Below, in pieces: positions 1 to 5,680 of a stretch of 8,780 nt of DNA. The notes beneath the pieces were generated by a model. That model was not told where the DNA came from. It did no database searches and saw nothing but the letters and a program-made list of their open reading frames with translations. The stretch covers positions 1-8,780 of the forward strand of contig JBFHKO010000102.1 of NCBI GenBank assembly GCA_041595355.1, given 5' to 3'. A program made the translations under genes and the position numbers. The stretch comes from JBFHKO01 sp041595355 (lineage in GTDB: Bacteria; Pseudomonadota; Gammaproteobacteria; Enterobacterales; Aeromonadaceae). Position 1 is the stretch's first letter. Each line of letters opens with the position of its first letter.

Positions 1-576
1 CTGGCCCGCAGCGGCCACAGCATGCCCCAGCTGCTGGGCAACAGCGCGCTGCTGAAAAGCCTGAACCCGGCCGATTACACCGAGGCCCGCTTCGGCCTGC
101 CGACAGTGTGCGACATCATCAATGAGCTGGACAAGCCGGGCCGCGATCCGCGCCCCGAATTCAAGACCGCCAGCTTCAAAGAGGGCGTCGAGAGCCTGGC
201 CGATCTGCACCCCGACATGGTGCTGGAGGGGGTGGTCACCAACGTGACCAATTTTGGTGCTTTTGTCGATATCGGCGTGCATCAGGATGGCCTGGTGCAC
301 ATCTCGGCGCTGTGCCAGCGCTTCGTCAAGGACCCCAGGGAGGTGGTCAAGGCCGGCGACATAGTGCGGGTCAAGGTGCTGGAAGTGGACCAGCCCCGCA
401 AGCGCATCGCCCTCAGCATGCGCCTGGAGGAGGCCGCCCCGGCCCCGACCGGCGAGCCGGCACGCCGACCTCGGGATGCGGCGCCGCGCAGCCGCCCCCC
501 CCAGGGCAGGTCCCCGGCTGCGGCAGCGCCGGACAACGCCTTCGCGGCGGCCTTTGCCCGCGCCAGGAAGAAGTAG
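1..576 (+). CDS. tex: Tex transcription accessory protein, C-terminal part (5' end outside window)
   Basis: The frame is open from base 1 and ends at TAG 574-576, giving 191 visible residues of a protein that is usually about 770 residues long. Residues about 73-143 (bases about 217-429) form an S1 RNA-binding domain: a VLEGVVTNVTNFGAFVDIG strand pair, then DGLVHIS, then the closing VKVLEVDQPRKRIALSMR. The preceding segment, with FGLPTVCDIINELDKPGRDPR, matches the region between the helix-hairpin-helix part and S1 in the Tex/YhgF family. Tex is a cytoplasmic nucleic-acid-binding protein linked to transcription. After S1 comes a low-complexity tail of about 48 residues rich in Ala, Pro and Arg, ending in basic residues; such tails vary between species. 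A run of eight C (495-502) lies inside the tail coding sequence. The gene converges on bioH with 24 bases between the stop codons. Confidence 0.93.
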   Translation: MARSGHSMPQLLGNSALLKSLNPADYTEARFGLPTVCDIINELDKPGRDPRPEFKTASFKEGVESLADLHPDMVLEGVVTNVTNFGAFVDIGVHQDGLVHISALCQRFVKDPREVVKAGDIVRVKVLEVDQPRKRIALSMRLEEAAPAPTGEPARRPRDAAPRSRPPQGRSPAAAAPDNAFAAAFARARKK

Positions 577-600
577 CCGGGGCAATCGGCGGCCTCCGCC

Positions 601-1371
601 TCAATGCTCGTCGAGAAAGGCCAACAGCCGCTGGATGAAGGCCTCGGGGTGGGAGATGAAGGGGGCATGGGCCGCGCCGGCAACCAGCGCCTGCTGGCTG
701 TGGGGCGCCAGGCGCGCCACCTCGGCCATCTGGGCATGAGGCACCAACGAGTCCAGGCGGCCATAACAGCGCAGCCAGGGCACCCGGATGGCCGCCAGCT
801 GCCCGCGCAAGTCCACCTCGGCCAGCAGCCGCAGCCCGCCCGCCAGCGCCAGCGCATCCGGCAGCGGCCGCTGCACCAGCAGCTGCCGCAGTTGGCGGAC
901 ATCCTCCTTGACGTGCTCGCTGCCCATCGCCTGGATGGCCAGGAAACGGCCGATGGTCTTGGCCGCATCCGTCTGCAACTGCTCATTGAATGCCTGCAGC
1001 ACCGCCGGCGCGATGCCGGGCCAGGCTCCGTCGGCCACGAAGCGAGGCGCACTGGCCACCGTCACCAGGCTGTGCAGCCGCTGCGGCTGCAGCAGCGCCA
1101 GCCGGGTGGCGAGCAGGCCGCCCATGGACCAGCCCAGCAGGTGAAAGTGCGCTGGCAGGGCCGGCAGCAGGCTCTGCACCAGCCGGTCCAGTTGATAATC
1201 CGGCAGTGCACCCAGCGGGCTATGACCGAACCCCGGCAGATCCACCAGATGCAAGCGGAAAGACCCGCTCAAGCGGGGAACCAGCCCCTGCCAAACGCAC
1301 CCATTAAGCCCCCAACCATGGAGCAGGACCAGATCCGGTCCCTGCCCTACGGATTCAATATGCAACGACAT
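601..1371 (-). CDS. bioH: BioH, pimeloyl-[acyl-carrier protein] methyl ester esterase
   Basis: This 256-residue alpha/beta hydrolase has the same length as E. coli BioH. The oxyanion-side motif LLHGWGLNG is at residues 17-25 and the nucleophile elbow GWSMGG at 80-85 (Ser82). Asp207 (GRLDSLVP) and His235 (GAAHAPF) complete the triad at the same numbers as in E. coli BioH. The family hydrolyses the methyl ester of pimeloyl-ACP, ending the disguised fatty-acid phase of biotin synthesis in the cytoplasm. The ATG at 1371 is preceded on the minus strand by a full AGGAGG seven bases upstream, which settles the start. No other biotin gene is visible nearby, as is also true of bioH in E. coli. The gene is divergent from amt and convergent with tex, so it is probably monocistronic. 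No convincing sigma-70 promoter was found for it by eye. Confidence 0.96.
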   Translation of the reverse strand: MSLHIESVGQGPDLVLLHGWGLNGCVWQGLVPRLSGSFRLHLVDLPGFGHSPLGALPDYQLDRLVQSLLPALPAHFHLLGWSMGGLLATRLALLQPQRLHSLVTVASAPRFVADGAWPGIAPAVLQAFNEQLQTDAAKTIGRFLAIQAMGSEHVKEDVRQLRQLLVQRPLPDALALAGGLRLLAEVDLRGQLAAIRVPWLRCYGRLDSLVPHAQMAEVARLAPHSQQALVAGAAHAPFISHPEAFIQRLLAFLDEH

Positions 1372-1405
1372 CCCTTTTCCTCCTGCTGCAATCGGTCATT
1401 TTTGT

Positions 1406-1419
1406 TGCACGCCTGTGCA
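1406..1419. repeat. Perfect inverted repeat TGCAC-N4-GTGCA
   Basis: Two five-base arms flank GCCT. The half-site resembles the GCAC/GTGC half-sites of NtrC operators, but the four-base gap is shorter than the seven bases between GCAC and GTGC in the NtrC consensus, so assignment to NtrC is not supported. It lies about 35 bases upstream of the bioH start codon and could be an operator for bioH or for the divergent amt. Confidence 0.35.
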
Positions 1420-1443
1420 TCCACACACGTTGCCTACTTGTTG

Positions 1444-1460
1444 CGCACCCAATCAGGGCA
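1444..1460. promoter_or_regulatory. Possible NtrC-type enhancer site upstream of amt
   Basis: CGCACC-N5-AGGGCA matches 9 of the 12 specified bases of the NtrC consensus TGCACC-N5-GGTGCA with the correct spacing. It lies about 125-145 bases upstream of the start expected from the sigma-54-like element at 1563-1578, which is a usual enhancer distance. Activation of amt genes by NtrC under nitrogen limitation is well established in enterobacteria. The match is by eye and imperfect, so chance cannot be excluded. Confidence 0.25.
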
Positions 1461-1486
1461 ATGCAATCCCATTTCGCATCAATCAA

Positions 1487-1501
1487 GTGCGCGTCACGCA
1501 C
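1487..1501. repeat. Perfect inverted repeat GTGCG-N5-CGCAC
   Basis: Five-base arms flank CGTCA in the bioH-amt control region. The arms are in the reverse order to NtrC half-sites. It is a candidate operator with no identified protein. Confidence 0.3.
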
Positions 1502-1561
1502 CAATTTGTAAATAAGCGCATACTGAAATCGGTTTTAAGCGCCATTTCATGGCTTTTAGTG

Positions 1562-1580
1562 TTGGCATAGATCCTGCCAA
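1562..1580 (+). promoter_or_regulatory. Sigma-54-like -24/-12 element coinciding with an inverted repeat, upstream of amt
   Basis: TGGCA at 1563-1567 and TGC at 1575-1577 place the invariant GG (1564-1565) and GC (1576-1577) exactly ten bases apart, as in sigma-54 promoters (consensus TGGCAC-N5-TTGC). The central CG and the first T of the -12 block do not match. The same bases form a perfect inverted repeat TTGGCA-N7-TGCCAA, so an operator is an equally good reading. If it is a promoter, transcription would start near 1589 and leave a leader of about 92 bases. A second GG-N10-GC match with a better -24 block (AGGCAC, 1626-1631; GC at 1639-1640) but a poorer -12 lies nearer the gene. Confidence 0.3.
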
Positions 1581-1665
1581 TAGATGTTCAGGTTTGCGAC
1601 GTCTTGTCCAGCCATCCCATTCAGCAGGCACCCTGCCGGCGCGAATATTAGGGCATGATACTTTC

Positions 1666-1673
1666 AGGGAGAG
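1666..1673 (+). promoter_or_regulatory. Ribosome binding site deciding the amt start
   Basis: AGGGAGAG ends seven bases before the ATG at 1681. It supports that codon over the in-frame ATG at 1549, which has no Shine-Dalgarno-like sequence in front of it. Confidence 0.75.
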
Positions 1674-1680
1674 ACCTAGA

Positions 1681-3156
1681 ATGAAACGATTGTTTGCTAT
1701 CTTGGCGCTGGTCGGGGCTGTTGGCCTCGCCAGTCCGGCGTGGAGCGAGGAAGCCAGCCCGGTCACCGCCTCCGAGCCAACCACGGTCCAGATGGAGGTG
1801 ACCTCGGCTGAACCGGCCACCGTTGTCGAGGCCGCAGTGGAAATGACGGTCGACAAGGGTGACAACGCCTTCATCATGGTGGCGGCCGCCTTCGTCATCC
1901 TGATGTCCATTCCCGGGCTGGCCCTCTTCTACGGCGGCCTGGTGCGCACCAAGAACATGCTCTCCGTGCTGATGCAGGTGTTCATGGTCTTCTGCCTGGC
2001 CACCATCCTCTGGGTTGTCTACGGCTACAGCCTGGCCTTCACCGAAGGCAACGCCTTCTTCGGCGGCTTTGACAAGGCCTTCCTGGCCGGCATCACGCCA
2101 GACTCTATCGCGGCGACCTTCAGCAAGGGCGTCGGCATCTCAGAGTATGTCTACGTGGTCTTCCAGGGCGCCTTTGCCGCCATCACCTGTGCATTGATCG
2201 TGGGCGCCTTTGCCGAGCGGATGCGCTTCTCGGCCATACTGCTGTTCATCGTCATCTGGTTCACCTTCTCCTATGTCCCCATGGCGCACATGGTGTGGTA
2301 CTGGGCCGGCCCTGATGCCTACACCGATGCCGCTGCCGCCGACGCCGCCAATGCGACCGCCGGCTGGCTGTTCCAGCACGGTGATCTGGACTTCGCCGGT
2401 GGCACCGTGGTGCACATCAACGCCGCCGTCGCGGGTCTGGTGGGTGCCTACTTCGTCGGCAAGCGGGTCGGTTTCGGTCGTGAGTCCATGGCTCCGCACA
2501 GCCTGACCATGACCATGATCGGGGCCTGCCTGCTGTGGTTCGGCTGGTTCGGCTTCAACGCCGGCTCCTCCCTGGAGGCCAACGGTGTCGCGGCACTGGC
2601 GCTGGTCAACACCTGGGTCGCCACCGCCATGGCCGCCTTCGCCTGGATGCTGGCCGAGTGGGGCATGAAGGGCAAACCCTCCCTGCTGGGTGCCGTTTCC
2701 GGTGCCGTGGCCGGTCTGGTCGCCATCACCCCCGCCTGCGGTTTCGTCGGTGTGGTCGGCGCCCTGGTCATCGGTGCGCTCTCCGGTGTCATCTGCCTCT
2801 GGGGTGTCCATGGCCTGAAGCGCCTGCTGAACGTGGATGACTCCCTGGACGTATTCGGCATCCATGGTGTGGGCGGTATCCTCGGCGCCCTGCTCACCGG
2901 TGTGTTCGCAGCACCGGATCTGGGCGGCAGCGGTCTGTGGGACTACGTCAGCAACGCCGCCGTCGTCGACTACTCCATCGCCGAGCAGGTGAAGATCCAG
3001 GCCATCGGCGTGGTCACCACCCTGGTCTGGTCCGGTCTGGTCGCCACCATCACCTTCTTCCTGGTCGACAAGCTGATTGGGCTGCGCGTCCCGGTGGAAG
3101 CCGAGCGCGAGGGTCTGGATCTCACCAGCCACGGCGAACGGGCTTACAACTACTAA
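1681..3156 (+). CDS. amt: Ammonium transporter, AmtB family
   Basis: The 491-residue product has a signal peptide (MKRLF, hydrophobic core, likely cleavage after AWS at 22) and then about 40 Thr/Glu/Val/Ala-rich residues. A typical 11-helix Amt core follows from about residue 62. Inner-membrane Amt proteins conduct ammonium/ammonia. The residues that define the E. coli AmtB path are present: Phe165 and Phe292 (gate; E. coli 107 and 215), Trp206 and Ser296 (recruitment site; 148 and 219), Asp237 (160), and the twin histidines His245 and His395 (168 and 318). Relative to E. coli there are about 19 extra residues between Trp206 and Asp237. The conserved cytoplasmic tail contacted by GlnK is intact (GLRVPVEAEREGLDLTSHGE, 467-486). 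No glnK lies beside it. The gene has its own control region and terminator, so it is probably monocistronic. I use the general symbol amt because orthology to amtB is not proven. Confidence 0.95.
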   Translation: MKRLFAILALVGAVGLASPAWSEEASPVTASEPTTVQMEVTSAEPATVVEAAVEMTVDKGDNAFIMVAAAFVILMSIPGLALFYGGLVRTKNMLSVLMQVFMVFCLATILWVVYGYSLAFTEGNAFFGGFDKAFLAGITPDSIAATFSKGVGISEYVYVVFQGAFAAITCALIVGAFAERMRFSAILLFIVIWFTFSYVPMAHMVWYWAGPDAYTDAAAADAANATAGWLFQHGDLDFAGGTVVHINAAVAGLVGAYFVGKRVGFGRESMAPHSLTMTMIGACLLWFGWFGFNAGSSLEANGVAALALVNTWVATAMAAFAWMLAEWGMKGKPSLLGAVSGAVAGLVAITPACGFVGVVGALVIGALSGVICLWGVHGLKRLLNVDDSLDVFGIHGVGGILGALLTGVFAAPDLGGSGLWDYVSNAAVVDYSIAEQVKIQAIGVVTTLVWSGLVATITFFLVDKLIGLRVPVEAEREGLDLTSHGERAYNY

Positions 3157-3184
3157 GAATGCAACTTGCGAGCAATCGCACTAT

Positions 3185-3209
3185 GGGCGCCCTATGGCGC
3201 CCTTTTTTT
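3185..3209 (+). terminator. Intrinsic terminator of amt
   Basis: A perfect 7-bp stem (GGGCGCC 3185-3191, GGCGCCC 3196-3202) with a CTAT loop is followed directly by seven T (3203-3209). It begins 29 bases after the amt stop codon. It should separate amt from comF. Confidence 0.93.
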
Positions 3210-3245
3210 ATGCCAGCTACACTGGGTACAGGCACCTGGCCACCC

Positions 3246-3253
3246 GGGGAGAG
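3246..3253 (+). promoter_or_regulatory. Ribosome binding site deciding the comF start
   Basis: GGGGAGAG, followed by GCGC, ends four bases before the ATG at 3258. An in-frame ATG at 3210 would directly follow the terminator T-run with no ribosome site, so the later ATG is preferred. Confidence 0.7.
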
Positions 3254-3257
3254 GCGC

Positions 3258-3983
3258 ATGGCGGCGGACACCACCTGGCTGACGCGCGCGCGTCAGTGGC
3301 TGGACTGGCTGGATCGCCCGGCCCTGCGGGGCCTCTGCCTGCTGTGCCGGCAACCCAGTCCCCACCCCCTGCTCTGTCCCCACTGCGCCGCCGATCTGCC
3401 GCGCCTGGCGCAGCCTTGCGTTCTCTGCGGCCACCCGCTGCCCATTGCCGGCACTACCTGTGGCCACTGCCTGCGCCACCCACCGCCCTGGGATCGGCTG
3501 TTTGCTCTCGGCGATTACGGTTTTCCCTACCGCGCCCTGCTGCACCAGCTCAAATATGCTCATCAGCCCCTGCCGGCCTTGTTGCTGGGGCGGCAGATGG
3601 CGGCGGCCCTGCCGCCTCCGCCCTGGCCCCAGGTACTGCTGCCGGTGCCGTTGCACTGGTGGCGGGCCTGGCGCCGGGGCTACAACCAGGCCGAAGAGCT
3701 GGCCCACGCCCTCAGCCAGGCGAGCGGCATTCCCGTGGACAGCCGCCTGCTCAAACGGGTACGCTCGACGCCATCCCAGACCCGCCTCTCCCGCCGTGAG
3801 CGACGCCGCAATCTGGCCAGCGCCTTCCGGGTGGGCAACCATGCCTATCGGCATGTGGCCCTGCTCGACGACGTGGTGACCACCGGCAGCACGGCCGCCA
3901 TACTGACCCGCCTGCTGCGCGCCAGCGGCGTCGAGACCGTGGAGGTATGGGCCGTCTGCCGGACCCTGGCGCGCCGGCTTTAG
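3258..3983 (+). CDS. comF: ComF/GntX family phosphoribosyltransferase-domain protein
   Basis: The 241-residue protein has two parts. The N-terminal half carries four CxxC pairs (27/30, 40/43, 54/57, 68/71), a likely zinc-binding region of the double-zinc-ribbon type. The C-terminal half is a type I phosphoribosyltransferase-like domain with the family signatures RGYNQAEELA (140-149), TPSQTRLSRRERRRNL (171-186) and the PRPP loop VALLDDVVTTGST (200-212). ComF homologues take part in DNA uptake in naturally competent bacteria. The E. coli relative GntX was named from gluconate work, and the biochemical reaction of the family is unsettled. The gene sits between amt and nfuA; in E. coli gntX lies between bioH and nfuA. 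No clear promoter is visible in the 48 bases between the amt terminator and the start, so it may have a weak promoter or rely on readthrough. Confidence 0.92.
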   Translation: MAADTTWLTRARQWLDWLDRPALRGLCLLCRQPSPHPLLCPHCAADLPRLAQPCVLCGHPLPIAGTTCGHCLRHPPPWDRLFALGDYGFPYRALLHQLKYAHQPLPALLLGRQMAAALPPPPWPQVLLPVPLHWWRAWRRGYNQAEELAHALSQASGIPVDSRLLKRVRSTPSQTRLSRRERRRNLASAFRVGNHAYRHVALLDDVVTTGSTAAILTRLLRASGVETVEVWAVCRTLARRL

Positions 3984-4010
3984 ACACTATCCAGTCGCCG
4001 CCAAGGAGGG

Positions 4011-4043
4011 TATGATAAAAACCTAGTTGATTACTCAGGATTG
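4011..4043 (+). promoter_or_regulatory. Possible nfuA promoter and IscR-like operator
   Basis: TATGAT at 4011-4016 is a 5/6 match to the -10 box, with no good -35 box at normal spacing. Just downstream, AAAACC (4018-4023) and GGATTG (4038-4043) are imperfect inverted half-sites; with inner bases the repeat reads CCTAGT-N5-ACTCAGG. The outer WWWWCC...GGWWWW form recalls IscR type 2 sites, but the gap is 14 bases rather than 13. nfuA genes are known IscR targets in E. coli. Overlap with the expected transcription start would suit a repressor. This is a weak call made by eye. Confidence 0.25.
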
Positions 4044-4054
4044 TGAGGACTGCC

Positions 4055-4633
4055 ATGATCAGCATTTCCGAGGCCGCCCAGGCCCACTTTCGCAAGCTGT
4101 TGCAGCAACAGCCGGAAGGCACCAACATTCGGGTCTTTGTGATGAACCCGGGCACCCCGAATGCCGAATGCGGGGTCTCCTACTGTCCGCCGGACGCCGT
4201 GGATCCGGAGGACCGGCTGCTGCCGTTCGACGGCTTCAATGCCGCCGTCGACCCCGTCAGCGTGCCCTACCTCGAGGAAGCGGTCATCGATTTCGTCAGC
4301 GATCAGATGGGCTCCCAGCTGACCCTGAAGGCGCCGAATGCCAAGATGCGCAAGGTGGCCGATGATGCCTCCCTCATCGAGCGCTTGGAGTACACCCTGC
4401 AGTCCCAGGTCAACCCCTCGCTGGCGGCCCACGGCGGCAAGGTGACCCTGCTCGAGATCACCGAGGATGGCTACGCCATATTGCAGTTTGGCGGCGGCTG
4501 CAACGGCTGCTCCATGGTGGATGTGACCCTGAAGGAGGGCATCGAGAAACAGCTGCTGGAGCTGTTCCCCGACGAGCTCAAGGGGGTGCGTGACGCCACC
4601 GAACATAGCCGCGGCGAACACTCATTCTACTGA
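4055..4633 (+). CDS. nfuA: NfuA, Fe-S cluster carrier/biogenesis protein
   Basis: The 192-residue protein (E. coli NfuA has 191) has two domains. The N-terminal degenerate A-type domain (about 1-95) includes NPGTPNAECGVSYCPPDAV. The C-terminal Nfu domain (about 110-180) carries FGGGCNGCSMVDVTLKEGIE. Its CxxC cysteines, Cys149 and Cys152, are at the same numbers as in E. coli and bind a [4Fe-4S] cluster at the dimer interface. NfuA delivers clusters to apoproteins in the cytoplasm, especially under oxidative stress or iron limitation. The ATG at 4055 with GAGG 6 bases upstream gives the expected N-terminus MISISEAAQAHF; an in-frame GTG at 4043 would add four residues and is less likely. The gene follows comF by 71 bases, probably with its own promoter, and ends before a palindromic terminator. 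Confidence 0.97.
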   Translation: MISISEAAQAHFRKLLQQQPEGTNIRVFVMNPGTPNAECGVSYCPPDAVDPEDRLLPFDGFNAAVDPVSVPYLEEAVIDFVSDQMGSQLTLKAPNAKMRKVADDASLIERLEYTLQSQVNPSLAAHGGKVTLLEITEDGYAILQFGGGCNGCSMVDVTLKEGIEKQLLELFPDELKGVRDATEHSRGEHSFY

Positions 4634-4646
4634 GCCCGCCCCAGAC

Positions 4647-4674
4647 ACCAAGGCCCCGCATGCGGGGCCTTGGT
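4647..4674. terminator. Bidirectional terminator between convergent nfuA and gpsA (28-bp perfect palindrome)
   Basis: The arm ACCAAGGCCCCGCA (4647-4660) is followed at once by its exact reverse complement (4661-4674). In RNA from either strand this would fold to a GC-rich stem of about 12 bp with a four-base loop. It starts 13 bases after the nfuA stop and directly abuts the gpsA stop codon (4675-4677). Downstream sequence on the plus strand is moderately T-rich (TTCATTCGTCTTTCTTG). No U-tract follows on the gpsA side, so termination there may be weaker. Confidence 0.75.
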
Positions 4675-5679
4675 TCATTCGTCTTTCTTGTCCCGTCCGA
4701 GCAGGGCCAGGGCGGCCTCTCTCGGCGGCTTGCCCTCGTAGAGGATCTGGTAGATCTGCTCGCAGATGGGCATCTCAATGCCCTGACGGGCGGCCAGCAG
4801 CCGCACCTCGCGGGTATTGCGGTACCCCTCCACCACCTGCCCTATCTCCGCCATCGCCTGTTCGGTGGATTTGCCCGCCCCGAGCGCCAGCCCGAAGCGG
4901 CGATTGCGCGACTGGTTGTCGGTGCAGGTGAGCACCAGATCCCCCAGCCCGGCCATGCCCATGAAGGTCTTGGCATCGGCCCCCAGGGAGATGCCGAGCC
5001 GCTGCAACTCCACCAGACCCCGGGTGATGAGCGCCGTGCGGGCATTGGCACCGAAGCCGAGGCCATCGGAGAGGCCGGCCCCGATGGCGATGACATTCTT
5101 CACCGCCCCCCCCAGCTGCAGGCCGATAAAGTCGGGATTGGTATACACACGGAAGGTTTTGCCGCAGTGCATCAGATCCGAGAGCTCATCGGCAAAGGCA
5201 TCGTCAGTGGCCGCCACCGAGATGGCGGTCGGCAAGCCCGCCGCCAGCTCGCGGGCAAAGGTCGGCCCGGAGACCACCGCCAGGGGGATGCCCTCGCCCA
5301 GTGCCTCCCGGGCCACATCGCCCAGCAGGCGGCCGCTGTCCGCCTCCAGTCCCTTGGTGGCCCAGGCCACCCGGGCATCGGCGCGCAGGAAAGGCTTCGC
5401 CTGGCGCAGCACCGAGCCGAAGACATGGCTCGGTACCACCACCAGCAGGGTACGACTGGCCGCCACGGCCGCGCCCAGATCCGAGGTCAGCTCGAGCGTC
5501 TCGGGAAAAGGCACATCCGGCAGGAACGCCTGGTTGCAACGGGCCTGCTGCAACTGCGCTACATGCTGGGGATCGTGTCCCCAGAGCAGGATACGGTAGC
5601 CGTTGCGGGCCAGGGCAATGGCCAGGGCTGACCCGTAAGAGCCCGCCCCCAGCACCGTCAATGCCACCTCGCGGCTCAT
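4675..5679 (-). CDS. gpsA: GpsA, NAD(P)-dependent glycerol-3-phosphate dehydrogenase
   Basis: This cytoplasmic enzyme reduces dihydroxyacetone phosphate to sn-glycerol 3-phosphate, the backbone for phospholipids. With the ATG at 5679 it has 334 residues. The Rossmann motif GAGSYG is at 11-16, followed by LVVVPSHVFG (about 79-88), WATKGLE (106-112, Lys109), VSGPTFARELAAG (about 136-148), and the catalytic-domain GGAVKN (190-195, Lys194) with FMGMAGLGDLVLTCTDNQSR. These match the E. coli enzyme along most of its length. The start lies one base after the secB stop (TGA-T-ATG), which implies translational coupling. An in-frame GTG at 5694 would overlap secB by 14 bases, giving 339 residues; it lacks a ribosome site, whereas GGAAG precedes the ATG. 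A run of eight G in the coding strand (5106-5113) encodes the Gly-Gly just before Lys194. Confidence 0.96.
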   Translation of the reverse strand: MSREVALTVLGAGSYGSALAIALARNGYRILLWGHDPQHVAQLQQARCNQAFLPDVPFPETLELTSDLGAAVAASRTLLVVVPSHVFGSVLRQAKPFLRADARVAWATKGLEADSGRLLGDVAREALGEGIPLAVVSGPTFARELAAGLPTAISVAATDDAFADELSDLMHCGKTFRVYTNPDFIGLQLGGAVKNVIAIGAGLSDGLGFGANARTALITRGLVELQRLGISLGADAKTFMGMAGLGDLVLTCTDNQSRNRRFGLALGAGKSTEQAMAEIGQVVEGYRNTREVRLLAARQGIEMPICEQIYQILYEGKPPREAALALLGRDKKDE

Positions 5680-5680
5680 A

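Larger units (their letters stand above)
1372..1680. other. 309-base non-coding region between divergent bioH and amt
   Basis: No gene is supported here. The stretch is visibly poorer in GC than its neighbours and must hold the promoters of both bioH (-) and amt (+). It contains several short perfect inverted repeats: TGCAC-N4-GTGCA at 1406-1419, GTGCG-N5-CGCAC at 1487-1501, TTGGCA-N7-TGCCAA at 1562-1580 and GCAGG-N3-CCTGC at 1624-1636. It also has a near-exact direct repeat TTGTTGC(A/G)C at 1402-1410 and 1438-1446, 36 bases apart. The amt frame is open back to an ATG at 1549, but that start would add 44 residues in front of a clear signal peptide and is not used here. Confidence 0.7.

Noticed and set aside
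588..600. GGCGG-CCT-CCGCC hairpin between tex and bioH
   Set aside because: The stem is only 5 bp with a 3-base loop and no T-run on either strand; likely chance in GC-rich DNA.
604..1515. 303-residue open frame antisense to bioH
   Set aside because: BioH on the other strand has a full catalytic triad and a strong ribosome site; this frame is Gln/Arg/His rich and featureless.
1549..1680. 44-residue N-terminal extension of Amt from the ATG at 1549
   Set aside because: No ribosome site precedes 1549, the extension would bury a clear signal peptide, and AGGGAGAG precedes the ATG at 1681.
2140..3132. 330-residue open frame antisense to amt
   Set aside because: The translation is Gly/Asp/Gln/His rich without domains and sits under a clear Amt coding sequence.
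4660..5631. 323-residue open frame antisense to gpsA
   Set aside because: It lies wholly opposite conserved gpsA codons, starts within the palindromic terminator and shows no recognisable motif.
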